In this document: positions 32,039 to 40,618 of the stretch, piece after piece
How the letters are laid out: each line of letters opens with the position of its first letter
Numbering within the stretch: the first letter of the stretch is position 1
Assembly: GCA_019118685.1 (NCBI GenBank)
Contig: DWYL01000008.1
Span: 1-43,838 of the forward strand
Direction: 5' to 3'
DNA length: 43,838 nucleotides
Origin: Candidatus Blautia merdipullorum
Lineage (GTDB): Bacteria > Bacillota > Clostridia > Lachnospirales > Lachnospiraceae
Made by a program: the position numbers and the translations under genes
Notes under the pieces: model-generated
What the model was told of the DNA's origin: nothing
The model's input: the letters and a program-made list of their open reading frames with translations, nothing else
The model's database searches: none

Positions 32039-34255
32039 CTACTCCACGCCCCGTTTAAAATGCCCCTTTGTAAGAGCCGGCAGTTTTTCCGGGTTTTTCT
32101 TTTTCTCAATGTTCTCTGTAAAGCCGTATGCCTGAGCAAAAATCTCCAGGATTTTCTTTGTTTCTCCATACCCCTCATCTGCAAAATTCAGGCGGAAAAT
32201 GGAGATTCCCATTTTTTTAATTTCCTCTGCCTCTTTGAACAGTCCTGTAGGAATGCTGTTATAAATCACATTATAGCAAAAATCACAGAAACATTTTGTC
32301 AAAAAACGCTGCCCGTAGCGGTCCTGGAGCAGAACTTTTCCTGAACTGTGATCGCAGGAACCGCAGGTTTTCTTCAAGCACTGTGCAGATATCATCATAG
32401 GATAATAGCCATAAATGATCATTTCACTGTTTCTGCAGTCTTTCCTTTTAATTTCTTTGTCATTTAACTCCAAAGGAACTACCATCCTCATGATTCCCAA
32501 GTTCTCCAGAAATTCCCTCGCCATATCATTAAAATTATAAAGAGAATAATCACTGACGATCTTGCTGCCCAGACCCAGTTTCAGGAGATAACCAAGCTCC
32601 TCAAGATTTCTGACCAGAAATCCATCTACCTGATCTCCACAAGCTTTAAATTCTTTTTCAAATCCATTAAGCTGTCCAGCCCTGAGCATATAAGGCATTG
32701 CAAGATAAAACTCTTTTCCAGCCTTTTTGGTCTCCTCTACAGCTGTTTGCACTTTGCTGTTCAACCCTTTCAGTCCCAGCATAGAAAATCCACAGTAAAT
32801 GCCGTCTACCCAATCAGATTCTAAAGCGGCTTTTTGCTGCTCCCATGTTTCTGTCAGTACGTATACTTTACTTTTCGGCATATCGTCCGGTCTTCTGCTG
32901 GTTTCTAAAGGAGTTCTTTCAGGAAGATCTCTCCTGAATTTGCTCAGATAAGCTTCCTGGAGTTTTTTCAGGCCTTCCCTTCTAAGTGCATTCAGACTCT
33001 GCATAGGAAGAAAACTTTTTTCGTCTGTCATGACATCCAGCCTGTCAAATACAAAAGGTGTATCTCCTGTTTTTCTCATCTGTTTTTCCAGCCTTTCAGC
33101 AGACAAAGGCTGTTTTGAAGCAGCTTCTGCTGTTTCTCCCTGTATGTGAACATGGGTATCCCGAAAACCTAAATCCAGTATAGCAGGACTCTCTGCAAAG
33201 AGGATTAAATTTCCATAAATTTTTTCTTGTGTTTTTGTATCTAAATAATGTCTTTTTAATTCTTCAAATAATTTTTCATTGCGGCTGACCGGATTTTTTT
33301 TACCCTTTTTCTGTTCTTTATAATTCACGACCGCCATCATGTCTCTGCCGTTATGCTGATGATAGTATCCCTGATTAAAGCCATCTCTTTGATACAGATC
33401 CAGAAGGATTTTTCTGTCGGTCTCTGACACTTTATATTCTCTGGGATTTTTTTCTAACAGGTCTAAATACTTCCGATATATGGAAGTAACTCCCGCCGCG
33501 TATTCCGGTCTTTTCATTCTTCCCTCAATCTTCAGAGAATAGACCCCCGCTTCCAGAATTTCCGGAAGAATATCGATGGTACACATATCCTTTGGGCTGA
33601 GAACATACTGGCTGTCTCTGTTGTTTAAAATTTTCCTCTGGCTATGCACCTCATACGGAAGGCGGCAGGGCTGAGCGCAGCGTCCTCTGTTTCCGCTTCT
33701 TCCCCCCAGCATACTGCTGAAAAGGCACATACCGGAATAGCAATAGCAAAGAGCGCCATGAACAAAACATTCTATCTCGATTCCTGTTTCCTGATGGATC
33801 ATCCTGATTTCTTCCAAAGACAGCTCTCTGGCAGGAACAACTCTTGACACGCCGGCCTGCTGAAGAAGTCTCGCTCCCTCAGGTCCTGTTACTGTCATTT
33901 GTGTACTGGCATGAATGGGAATTTCCGGAAACTCTTTTTTTAAAAAAGACAGCACGCCAAAATCCTGAACAATCACTCCGTCTGCTCCTTGTTCATAAAA
34001 AGGTGCCATAAAATCATAAAGCTGGCCGTATAATTCCTGATTTTTCAGCAAAGTATTCACTGCCAGATATATCTTTTTCCCATGTATATGAGTAAAATCA
34101 ATGGCTTTTTTCAGTTTTTCAGTATCCGGATTATCTGCATAGGCTCTGGCCCCAAACATATTTCCTCCGATATACACTGCATCTGCTCCTGCCCTTATTA
34201 CTGCCTGAAGCCCTTCATAAGAACCCGCCGGAGCCAGCAATTCACCTTTTATCAT
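32039..34255 (-). CDS. Peptidase U32 family protein (RlhA-like)
   Basis: A 738-residue U32 protein. The N-terminal barrel opens LLAPAGSYEGLQAVIRAGAD and AVYIGG; the U32 signature is ECFVHGALCYCYSGMCLFSS followed by GNRGRCAQPC, giving the conserved cysteines. A second Cys group near the end (CLKKTCGSC, CFCDFC) resembles the iron-sulfur ligands of RNA-hydroxylating U32 enzymes. Long U32 proteins with such a C-terminus (RlhA) hydroxylate C2501 of 23S rRNA; I infer a similar role, though classical annotation is collagenase-like protease. It leads the ftsW-pbp operon. Confidence 0.85.
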   Translation of the reverse strand: MIKGELLAPAGSYEGLQAVIRAGADAVYIGGNMFGARAYADNPDTEKLKKAIDFTHIHGKKIYLAVNTLLKNQELYGQLYDFMAPFYEQGADGVIVQDFGVLSFLKKEFPEIPIHASTQMTVTGPEGARLLQQAGVSRVVPARELSLEEIRMIHQETGIEIECFVHGALCYCYSGMCLFSSMLGGRSGNRGRCAQPCRLPYEVHSQRKILNNRDSQYVLSPKDMCTIDILPEILEAGVYSLKIEGRMKRPEYAAGVTSIYRKYLDLLEKNPREYKVSETDRKILLDLYQRDGFNQGYYHQHNGRDMMAVVNYKEQKKGKKNPVSRNEKLFEELKRHYLDTKTQEKIYGNLILFAESPAILDLGFRDTHVHIQGETAEAASKQPLSAERLEKQMRKTGDTPFVFDRLDVMTDEKSFLPMQSLNALRREGLKKLQEAYLSKFRRDLPERTPLETSRRPDDMPKSKVYVLTETWEQQKAALESDWVDGIYCGFSMLGLKGLNSKVQTAVEETKKAGKEFYLAMPYMLRAGQLNGFEKEFKACGDQVDGFLVRNLEELGYLLKLGLGSKIVSDYSLYNFNDMAREFLENLGIMRMVVPLELNDKEIKRKDCRNSEMIIYGYYPMMISAQCLKKTCGSCDHSSGKVLLQDRYGQRFLTKCFCDFCYNVIYNSIPTGLFKEAEEIKKMGISIFRLNFADEGYGETKKILEIFAQAYGFTENIEKKKNPEKLPALTKGHFKRGVE

Positions 34256-34284
34256 ACCTGCATATTTTCCTTCCTGTATTATAA

Positions 34285-34315
34285 GAAAAAGGGGCTCTGC
34301 ATCCTCTGCCGCCCC
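34285..34315 (-). terminator. Terminator after zapA
   Basis: On the minus strand GGGGC (34315-34311) and GCCCC (34295-34291) flank a 15-base loop and are followed by TTTTTCTT, 16 bases beyond the zapA stop. Confidence 0.75.
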
Positions 34316-34330
34316 ATATTTTCCGATCTT

Positions 34331-34738
34331 TTACTTCAGAAGTTCCTCCAGTTCCTTTTCCAGTTCTTCTGCTTTCTTTTGAAGCTCTAAAATCTCTCCG
34401 TCCTTATCATGGACTATTTTTTTTACCTTATCAAGTTCTACCTGCCCATTAATCAGATCATGTTTCAGATCATACATTTCCATGTCTTTTGCTTCCAGCT
34501 CTTCCTCATACATTTCCGCCTGCCTCTTTGCTTTAAAATAATCATCCGCAATATTCAGGCTCAGTAAAGTGTGGCGCGTTTCCAATGTCTGTCTGTTATA
34601 TCCAGGAATCTGTCCCAGCTCCGTCAGCTTATTATTCATATAGTTAGCAACTTTCTGCAAATATTCTTCACTTTCATATCCGCTTAAAGTGACAATCTTT
34701 CCCCCGATCAACACCTGGGTGGTATTTTTCACTGCCAT
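34331..34738 (-). CDS. zapA: Cell division protein ZapA
   Basis: A 135-residue ZapA, which bundles FtsZ filaments. The N-terminal domain shows VLIGGKIVTLSGYESEEYLQ and VANYMNNKL; the C-terminal two thirds is a long helical coiled coil (about residues 70-135) rich in Lys and Glu, ending KELEELLK. It has its own promoter directly after ruvB. A GGGAGG site precedes the ATG. Confidence 0.9.
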   Translation of the reverse strand: MAVKNTTQVLIGGKIVTLSGYESEEYLQKVANYMNNKLTELGQIPGYNRQTLETRHTLLSLNIADDYFKAKRQAEMYEEELEAKDMEMYDLKHDLINGQVELDKVKKIVHDKDGEILELQKKAEELEKELEELLK

Positions 34739-34774
34739 TTGGTTCCTCCCGCTTTTTCTTAGGTTTCTATGTCT

Positions 34775-34802
34775 ATTATAATCGAATTTTACGGAAAAAC
34801 AA
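34775..34802 (-). promoter_or_regulatory. Sigma-A promoter for zapA
   Basis: On the minus strand TTGTTT (34802-34797), 16 bases and TATAAT (34780-34775), immediately beyond the ruvB stop. Confidence 0.7.
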
Positions 34803-34805
34803 CTA

Positions 34806-35795
34806 TTATTTTCCCTCCAGATGATGATAAGTCAGATCTGTAACAGCTCTTCCCCTGGGTGTACGGAGAAGAAATCCTTTCTTGATCAGATAAGGCTCGT
34901 ATACATCTTCTATAGTTCCGGGGTCTTCTCCGATAGCTGCCGCCAGAGTGTCCAGTCCTACCGGTCCTCCTGCAAACTTCTCTATGATCGTAGAGAGGAG
35001 CAGTCGGTCTGTCTGATCCAGCCCGTACCGGTCTACTTCTAAAAGGTCCATGGCAAATTCCGCCACATCCCGAGTGATCTTTCCGTCATACTTCACCTGG
35101 GCAAAATCTCTTACACGTTTTAAAAGCCTGTTGGCAAGACGGGGCGTTCCTCTGGAACGTCTGGCCATTTCCAAAGCTCCCTCTTCATCAATTTCCACTC
35201 CCAGTATTGCCGCAGAGTGTATAATAATCTTCTGAAGCTCCTCTTCCGTATAAAATTCCAGATGATGGACTACGCCAAAACGGTCTCTTAACGGAGCTGT
35301 AAGGAGACCGGCTCTGGTTGTGGCCCCTACCAGCGTAAATTTAGGAAGATCCAGCCGGATCGAACGGGCAGTTGCGCCTTTTCCAATCATAATATCAATG
35401 GCGTAATCTTCCATAGCCGGATAAAGAACTTCCTCTACCTGCCGGTTGAGACGATGAATCTCATCTACAAAAAGTACGTCGTTTTCCTGAAGGCTGTTTA
35501 AAATTGCCGCCATTTCTCCCGGTTTTTCAATTGCCGGTCCGCTGGTGACCTTCATATGCACACCCATCTCATTGGCAATGATCCCTGCCAGGGTGGTCTT
35601 TCCCAGTCCCGGAGGGCCGTAAAACAACACATGATCCAGGGCGTCCCCTCTCTGTTTTGCCGCTTCGATATAGATTTTCAGATTGCTTTTCGCCTTTTCC
35701 TGGCCAATATAGTCTTTCAGATACTGAGGACGGAGACTTCCCTCTGTGCGGATATCTTCTTCCATCACATCTGTAGTAATAATTCTTCTTTCCAT
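34806..35795 (-). CDS. ruvB: Holliday junction branch-migration helicase RuvB
   Basis: A 329-residue AAA+ motor. Start region [20 protein letters not shown], Walker [17 protein letters not shown], Walker [21 protein letters not shown], sensor [18 protein letters not shown] with the arginine finger, and the C-terminal winged helix [20 protein letters not shown]. It drives branch migration with RuvA. It follows ruvA after 57 bases, which contain a CTGTCC/GGACAG palindrome. Confidence 0.97.
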   Translation of the reverse strand: MERRIITTDVMEEDIRTEGSLRPQYLKDYIGQEKAKSNLKIYIEAAKQRGDALDHVLFYGPPGLGKTTLAGIIANEMGVHMKVTSGPAIEKPGEMAAILNSLQENDVLFVDEIHRLNRQVEEVLYPAMEDYAIDIMIGKGATARSIRLDLPKFTLVGATTRAGLLTAPLRDRFGVVHHLEFYTEEELQKIIIHSAAILGVEIDEEGALEMARRSRGTPRLANRLLKRVRDFAQVKYDGKITRDVAEFAMDLLEVDRYGLDQTDRLLLSTIIEKFAGGPVGLDTLAAAIGEDPGTIEDVYEPYLIKKGFLLRTPRGRAVTDLTYHHLEGK

Positions 35796-35852
35796 GTCTT
35801 TCTCCCAAACTGTCCCAGGACAGCATTTTTCTGTCTCTGTCTATCTGATCCT

Positions 35853-36464
35853 TCAGAACATATTTTTCAGAGCCAGCTTCAGCAGAATCTCTACGCTCAT
35901 ATTCGGTGTCAGTTCTACTTTTTTCACAGCCCGGAGGGCATCGGCCCCTGAGTAGCCCAGAGCTGTAAGGGCCTCTACCGCTTCCTTCTTCATATCGGTA
36001 AGATCTGCTTCCCCGGTTCCCGGCATCTGGACATGCTCTGCTTTCATCTCCAAAGCTTCCTGTATATTAAACTTATCTTTCAATTCCAGGATCAGTTTCT
36101 GAGCTGTCTTTTTTCCTATCCCCGGTGCTCTGGAAATCGTCTTTACGTCATCTGCCAGAACTGCAAAGCGCAGCTCATCGGCGCTAAGCCCGGACAAAAC
36201 CCCCAGGGCGGCCTTGGGCCCGATACCATTGACTCCCAAAAGGAGCTTAAACGTATTTAAGTCATCCCTGGTCAGAAAACCAAACAGCTGAAGAGCTTCT
36301 TCCTTCACATTCAGATAGGTATGTATTTTTATCTCCTGTCCTTTGTGAAGAAGGTGTTCCACTGCACCCATAGGCATAAAGATATTATAGCCCATATTTC
36401 CTGTCTCCAGGATCACCCGGTCCTCCAGGATTTCTTCCACGGTTCCTTTTATATATGCGATCAT
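35853..36464 (-). CDS. ruvA: Holliday junction DNA-binding protein RuvA
   Basis: A 203-residue RuvA. The OB domain is at the N-terminus (MIAYIKGTVEEILEDRVILE), two helix-hairpin-helix motifs include LLGVNGIGPKAALGVLSG and ISRAPGIGKKTAQKLILELK, and the C-terminal RuvB-binding domain contains EAVEALTALGYSGADALRAV. Its ATG overlaps the stop of the Gx-transporter gene by four bases, so it is translationally coupled to it. Confidence 0.97.
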   Translation of the reverse strand: MIAYIKGTVEEILEDRVILETGNMGYNIFMPMGAVEHLLHKGQEIKIHTYLNVKEEALQLFGFLTRDDLNTFKLLLGVNGIGPKAALGVLSGLSADELRFAVLADDVKTISRAPGIGKKTAQKLILELKDKFNIQEALEMKAEHVQMPGTGEADLTDMKKEAVEALTALGYSGADALRAVKKVELTPNMSVEILLKLALKNMF

Positions 36465-36952
36465 ACGAATTTCCTTCCCGATGTTCTCTTTAAGACTTCC
36501 CCTGACAGGATACCAATGAGAAATCCTGTGATCAACCCGGCAATCAGAAGGGCCGGGAAATAATAAAACAGGTTCACATTTTCCACCACCAGGACAGCCA
36601 CAATGATCTGCCCCAGATTATGGGTAACTCCTCCCACAATACTTACTCCTGCTATGGAAAGTCCAAGATATTTTTTCGCCAGGACCATACAGGCCAGGCT
36701 GAGAGCCGCTCCCGCCAGACTGAATAAAATAGAAAAAAGATTTCCGAACAAGAATCCGATCACCAGGATCCTGATAAAGGATACAAGCGCCGCCTCCCTG
36801 TAACTATAGGTATAAAGGATAAATACAGTCACAAGATTGGCCAGTCCCAGCTTGATACCGGGAATTCCCGCAAATACCGGAAAAAGAGATTCCACATATC
36901 CGAATATAATAGCAACGGCCCCGAAAAGGCCCATATAAGCAATTTTCTTCAT
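36461..36952 (-). CDS. Gx transporter family (HepS1-like) membrane protein
   Basis: A 163-residue membrane protein with about five hydrophobic segments. It carries FGYVESLFPVFAGIPGIKLG and LANLVTVFILYTYSYREAAL, typical of the family labelled Gx transporter or heptaprenyl diphosphate synthase component I, related to ECF-type S components. Function is not established; relatives are often beside NusG-II and FMN-binding or Rnf genes and may serve quinone or flavin-linked electron transfer. It follows the NusG-II gene by 12 bases and overlaps ruvA by four. Confidence 0.85.
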   Translation of the reverse strand: MKKIAYMGLFGAVAIIFGYVESLFPVFAGIPGIKLGLANLVTVFILYTYSYREAALVSFIRILVIGFLFGNLFSILFSLAGAALSLACMVLAKKYLGLSIAGVSIVGGVTHNLGQIIVAVLVVENVNLFYYFPALLIAGLITGFLIGILSGEVLKRTSGRKFV

Positions 36953-36964
36953 TCTTTTCTCCTA

Positions 36965-37333
36965 TTACTGTACAATGCCGTCCAACTGCTCTTCCGCATC
37001 ATTCCCGGTGATCTCCACAACCACACGGTTCGGAAGACAGACAATGGTCTCTCCCTGTATATGAATAGGTCCCTGATGGATACAGAGTTGATCCGGGCAG
37101 TCGGCCCGGGTCATATTTACTTCTCCGTCTTTTATCTCACAAATATTGGTATCATTGATCTCTATGGTCTGATCTTCTGACAGGCTGTAAGTTCCGTACT
37201 CCTCTCCCCCTACGGTGATCCGCACCTGGGAAGCCTCCTCCCCGGCAAAGATCCCCGCAGCTCTGGGAATGAGCCAGCACAAAAGGGCCAGCACCAGCAC
37301 AGCACCTATTAATATAAAGTCTCTTTTCTTCAT
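36965..37333 (-). CDS. NusG domain II-containing protein, membrane-anchored
   Basis: A 122-residue protein with an N-terminal membrane helix (residues about 6-24) and a NusG-domain-II fold outside: VRITVGGEEYGTYSLSEDQT, then CEIKDGEVNMTRADCPDQLC and IVCLPNRVVVEI. The Cys pair in CPDQLC and a further Cys in IVCLPN are conserved in my recollection. The role is unknown; the family neighbours Rnf or FMN-binding genes. CAGGAG precedes ATG 37333, and a good promoter lies upstream. Confidence 0.85.
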   Translation of the reverse strand: MKKRDFILIGAVLVLALLCWLIPRAAGIFAGEEASQVRITVGGEEYGTYSLSEDQTIEINDTNICEIKDGEVNMTRADCPDQLCIHQGPIHIQGETIVCLPNRVVVEITGNDAEEQLDGIVQ

Positions 37334-37363
37334 GGATTTCTCCTGTTCGATTCGCTGTTTTTT

Positions 37364-37392
37364 ATCTTACCATAGGAGGGGCAAAATTGCAA
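37364..37392 (-). promoter_or_regulatory. Sigma-A promoter for nusG-II-Gx-ruvAB
   Basis: On the minus strand TTGCAA (37392-37387), 17 bases and TAAGAT (37369-37364) lie 31 bases upstream of the NusG-II start. Confidence 0.8.
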
Positions 37393-37401
37393 ATTGAATA
37401 G

Positions 37402-37484
37402 AAAAGGACGCAGCCAACCCTACCCTTCTTCCGGCTCAGACTGGAATTCGCCGGAGAGAAGGGTAGGGTTGGCTGCTGGCTTTT
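37402..37484. repeat. Long hairpin, 26-bp stem, REP/MITE-like or terminator
   Basis: A 20-bp perfect arm (37410-37429) beginning GCAGCCAACCC and ending CTTCT pairs with 37457-37476. Inside it, TCCGGC (37430-37435) pairs with GCCGGA (37450-37455), leaving a 14-base loop and one bulged G (37456). AAAAG and CTTTT outside extend the symmetry. It lies between the Rpn remnant and the nusG-II promoter. Both ends have short T runs, so bidirectional termination is possible, but the stem is much longer than the window's other terminators. Confidence 0.8.
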
Positions 37485-37547
37485 TAGATCGGAGGGATCT
37501 GTTGATGGGGCTGTGTTTTTTAAGTCGGGGGACTGTTTTTGACGAGG

Positions 37548-37817
37548 CTATATTCCAAATTCCTGGAACAGCTTGTCACGGTATTCTTTGTCTTCGGAAG
37601 CTTTCTTCAGGTCTCCGATCCGGTTTCTCTCGGCCAGAAGGAGGGCCAGTCTGGCGCTTCTTTCTTCTCCTCGTTTTTCACCGCTTTTTACCATATCTCT
37701 GATAGCTGTGCACATATTCACTTTCTCCCTTTCATCTCTATATTTCTCCTGATTTTCTTTTAATACCGGGATGTCTAAAAACTTTCCCACCAGCCGTCTT
37801 GTTTCTTCATCACACAA
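37548..37817 (-). pseudogene. C-terminal fragment of an Rpn-type PD-(D/E)XK nuclease/transposase protein
   Basis: An 89-codon frame opening at TTG 37817 without a convincing ribosome site. Its sequence (DEETRRLVGKFLDIPVLKEN, then VNMCTAIRDMVKSGEKRGEE and EDKEYRDKLFQEFGI) matches the typical C-terminus of Rpn-family recombination-promoting nucleases of Lachnospiraceae, with the charged GEKRGEE linker. The catalytic N-terminal domain (normally about 200 residues) is absent: the frame upstream runs directly into the rnfB terminator and a stop. It is a relic. The family call is from recall of these tails, so moderate confidence. Confidence 0.65.
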
Positions 37818-37850
37818 TGTACAGCTCTTATTTTCAATCCTATGATTTTG

Positions 37851-37885
37851 AAAAAGAACAAGGCCGGGAAAAATTCCCTGCCTTG
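37851..37885 (-). terminator. Terminator of the rnf operon
   Basis: On the minus strand CAAGGC..GGGAA and TTCCC..GCCTTG (37885-37859) pair at 11 of 12 positions around a three-base loop and are followed by TTCTTTTT, 17 bases after the rnfB stop. Confidence 0.88.
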
Positions 37886-37902
37886 CTCTTTCTCAATCAC
37901 TT

Positions 37903-38691
37903 TTATACTATGATCTTCCTTGGACAGGTGGCTTTACACTTGCCGCAGTTGATACATTTTTCGGGATCAATGTGGGCTACGTTGTCCACTACGGTAATAG
38001 CTTCCTTCGGACACTCTTTTACACATTTTCTGCAGCCGATACAGCCTACTTCACAGGCGCTCATAACTGTTTTTCCTTTATCCTTAGAACTGCAGGCCAC
38101 CGCCTGTTTCTGATCGTAAGGGATCAGCTCAATGATCTTCTTCGGACATTCTGCCACACATTTGCCGCAGGCCTTACATTTTTCTTTGTCTACCTTAGCG
38201 ATGCCGTTAACAATATGAATAGCGTCAAATGGGCAGACCTTTACGCAGGAGCCATAACCCAGACAGCCGTAGGTACATGTTTTTGAACCGCCGTTCTGCA
38301 TCAGAGCCGCCATCCTACAGTCTTTTACACCTGTATATTCATAGCTCTGGCCAGCCTTCTCACAGTCCCCTGCACATTTAACAAAAGCTGTCATACGGAC
38401 GCTTTCCCCTGCTTCCTGTCCCATGATCTCTCCGATCTTGGCCGCTGCTGCTGCACCGCCTACAGGACATGCGTTTACGGGAGCTTCTCCTTTAGCAATA
38501 GCTGCCGCCAGACCGTCACAGCCTGGATAACCGCAGCCGCCGCAGTTATTTCCTGGAAGAGCTTCCCTTACCAGTATTTCTTTTTCATCTACTTCTACTG
38601 CAAATTTCTTTCCGGCAATTCCCAGGAAAAGTCCAATAAAGAGACCTACGCCGCCTACCAGGACTGCCGCAATGATAATACCTGTTACCAT
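37903..38691 (-). CDS. rnfB: Rnf complex subunit RnfB (multi-cluster ferredoxin)
   Basis: A 262-residue RnfB, the ferredoxin-accepting subunit on the cytoplasmic face. An N-terminal membrane helix (about residues 3-25) is followed by the Fe-S domain CGGCGYPGCDGLAAAIAKG with a later Cys (NACPVGG). A Cys-rich ferredoxin region has the sets CTYGCLGYGSCVKVCP, CKACGKCVAECP, CEVGCIGCRKCVKECP and CINCGKCKATCP, implying about five clusters. It passes electrons from reduced ferredoxin into the complex. It is last in rnfCDGEAB, 13 bases after rnfA. Confidence 0.95.
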   Translation of the reverse strand: MVTGIIIAAVLVGGVGLFIGLFLGIAGKKFAVEVDEKEILVREALPGNNCGGCGYPGCDGLAAAIAKGEAPVNACPVGGAAAAAKIGEIMGQEAGESVRMTAFVKCAGDCEKAGQSYEYTGVKDCRMAALMQNGGSKTCTYGCLGYGSCVKVCPFDAIHIVNGIAKVDKEKCKACGKCVAECPKKIIELIPYDQKQAVACSSKDKGKTVMSACEVGCIGCRKCVKECPKEAITVVDNVAHIDPEKCINCGKCKATCPRKIIV

Positions 38692-38704
38692 GTCTTACGC
38701 CTCC

Positions 38705-39289
38705 TTATATGATTCCTGAAAAGCCGAAGAAAGCGATGGCCATCAATCCGGCTGTAAGGAGTACGTGAGGAAATCCCTGGAAATACTTGGGAATATCATT
38801 GTACTCCATTTTTTCTCTTAATCCTGCCATCAAAATGATGGAAATCGTAAATCCTGTTGCTGTAGCAAATCCGTATACCACACCTTCCAGCAGGTTATAT
38901 CCATACTGCACATTATTCAGGGCAACACCTAAAACTGCACAGTTTGTAGTGATCAGAGGCAGGTAAACACCCAGACTCTGATACAGAGAAGGCATGGACT
39001 TTTTCAGAAACATTTCCACGAACTGTACCAGAGCTGCGATCACCAGGATAAACACAATAGTCTGCATATAACTCATATCCAGCGGAACCAGGATAAACTG
39101 GTAAACCAGACCGGTTACAAAAGAAGAGAGGGTGATAACGAAGATTACCGCTCCGCCCATTCCTGCTGCTGTCTCAATTTTCTTGGAAACTCCAAAGAAA
39201 GGACACAGACCTAAGAACTGGCTTAATACGACATTATTTACTACTGCAGCGCTGACTGCTATGATTAATAAATTTCCTAAACCTTCCAT
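38705..39289 (-). CDS. rnfA: Rnf complex membrane subunit RnfA
   Basis: A 194-residue protein with six membrane helices; family segments are NNVVLSQFLGLCPFFGVSKK and TNCAVLGVALNNVQYGYNLL. The Cys residues in LCPFFG and TNCAV are those thought to bind an intramembrane [2Fe-2S] cluster shared with RnfE. RnfA and RnfE are paralogous with inverted topology. It lies 14 bases after rnfE in the operon. Confidence 0.96.
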   Translation of the reverse strand: MEGLGNLLIIAVSAAVVNNVVLSQFLGLCPFFGVSKKIETAAGMGGAVIFVITLSSFVTGLVYQFILVPLDMSYMQTIVFILVIAALVQFVEMFLKKSMPSLYQSLGVYLPLITTNCAVLGVALNNVQYGYNLLEGVVYGFATATGFTISIILMAGLREKMEYNDIPKYFQGFPHVLLTAGLMAIAFFGFSGII

Positions 39290-39303
39290 TTATCTGTCCC
39301 CCC

Positions 39304-40008
39304 TTACTTCTTCACAATCGTATTGTCATAAAATTTTCCGCTGCAGGCTTCATTGCTGCAGGAAGCACAGCCGCCTTCCATGCAATGTACCGGTTTCTGT
39401 TCTTCTTTTGGTTTTTTCTCCATGATCTTTGCCCTTACTGCTGCCAGAAAAGCCAATACAAAGAAAGCTCCTGGCGCCAGGATAAAGATGGTTGCAGGTT
39501 CATAAGCGCTCGGCATAATCTGGAATCCAAAAACTGTTCCTGCGCCGATCAGTTCACGGAAAGCAGCCAGAATCGTAATGGACATGGTAAAGCCCAGACC
39601 CATACCAATACCGTCAAAGATAGAAGCTACAGGGCCGTTCTGAGAAGCATAGGCTTCTGCTCTTCCCAGAATGATGCAGTTTACTACGATCAGAGGAATA
39701 TAAAGTCCCAGAGAATCATAAAGGCTTGGAATAAATCCCTGTAAAAGCAGCTGAACGATGGTTACGAAAGAAGCAACTACAACGATGTAAGCAGGCATAC
39801 GCACTTTATCCGGAATGATATTCCGTAAAAGGGAAATAAACAGGTTAGACATAGCAAGGACTACGGTGGTGGTAAGTCCCATACCGATGCCGTTTATAGC
39901 CGCCGTCGTTACCGCCAGTGTAGGACACATACCCAGAACCAGCACAAAGGTGGGATTTTCTTTAATGATACCGTTATACAAACGTTCCACAGGTGTATTT
40001 GCTTTCAT
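39304..40008 (-). CDS. rnfE: Rnf complex membrane subunit RnfE with Cys-rich tail
   Basis: A 234-residue RnfE: six membrane helices with LVLGMCPTLAVTTAAINGIG and VNCIILGRAEAYASQNG supplying the cluster cysteines. The C-terminal 25 or so residues are an added soluble tail containing CMEGGCASCSNEACSG (C-x4-C-x2-C-x4-C), absent from the short proteobacterial form. Such Cys could bind iron-sulfur or zinc, but no experiment is known to me. It starts directly after rnfG (one base) and precedes rnfA. Confidence 0.93.
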   Translation of the reverse strand: MKANTPVERLYNGIIKENPTFVLVLGMCPTLAVTTAAINGIGMGLTTTVVLAMSNLFISLLRNIIPDKVRMPAYIVVVASFVTIVQLLLQGFIPSLYDSLGLYIPLIVVNCIILGRAEAYASQNGPVASIFDGIGMGLGFTMSITILAAFRELIGAGTVFGFQIMPSAYEPATIFILAPGAFFVLAFLAAVRAKIMEKKPKEEQKPVHCMEGGCASCSNEACSGKFYDNTIVKK

Positions 40009-40009
40009 C

Positions 40010-40618
40010 TTATTCTCCCTCCTTTACATAATTGAAGGCACACAGACCAGCGTTTACACCGCCTGTAATCGCATCTGAAGTAATGGTCGCACCGCTGATA
40101 GCATTGATCTCATTATCTGCGGAAGCCCCTGTTTTCGTTACTGTGAAAGACTCCACATTTTTATTGCTGAACTGTCCCTTAAAGGATTCATCTGTAGCGT
40201 TCATTCCAAGACCTGCCGTTTCATTAATCGTCAGGATGGAAATTCCATTTAAAGTTCCATCAAGCTGTACGCCCATGGAGAAAGTAATATCTCCGCCATA
40301 GCCTTCAGAAGTAGTCATATTCAAAGCATAGCCGATGGTCTCTCCGGAAGCATTTTTTGCCTCCATAACTTCGTTAACCGTCTGATTTGCAAATCCATTA
40401 TCTGCCAGATACTGGGCAATATCTGCATCTCCGGCTTCCACGCAGATTTCAAAAGAATCTGCGTCTTCAAAAACTGCCTGATAGGCTTCTTGTTTTGCCA
40501 GCTCTTCCTGCTGGGCGATAGGTTCTTTGGTTACCTGATAGACCAGTCCCAGAAGACCGCCGGATACCAAAGTGATTAGGGTAAGGATAATCGTGTCTTT
40601 TATGATTGTATTCTTCAT
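40010..40618 (-). CDS. rnfG: Rnf complex subunit RnfG (FMN-binding)
   Basis: A 202-residue protein with an N-terminal membrane helix (about residues 9-29) and an extracytoplasmic FMN-binding domain. The flavinylation motif is ISGATITSDAITGGV, with Thr178 as the predicted covalent FMN site (phosphoester, attached by ApbE). ApbE is not encoded in this window. It overlaps rnfD by four bases (ATGA). Confidence 0.94.
   Translation of the reverse strand: MKNTIIKDTIILTLITLVSGGLLGLVYQVTKEPIAQQEELAKQEAYQAVFEDADSFEICVEAGDADIAQYLADNGFANQTVNEVMEAKNASGETIGYALNMTTSEGYGGDITFSMGVQLDGTLNGISILTINETAGLGMNATDESFKGQFSNKNVESFTVTKTGASADNEINAISGATITSDAITGGVNAGLCAFNYVKEGE

Noticed and set aside
35804-35826. CTGTCC/GGACAG palindrome between ruvA and ruvB as an operator or terminator
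   Set aside because: A two-base loop and no T run; it is too short to claim a function.
37903-38691. Cys-rich rnfB region as a tandem repeat array or CRISPR-like element
   Set aside because: The periodicity is explained by repeated 4Fe-4S ferredoxin motifs in one protein.
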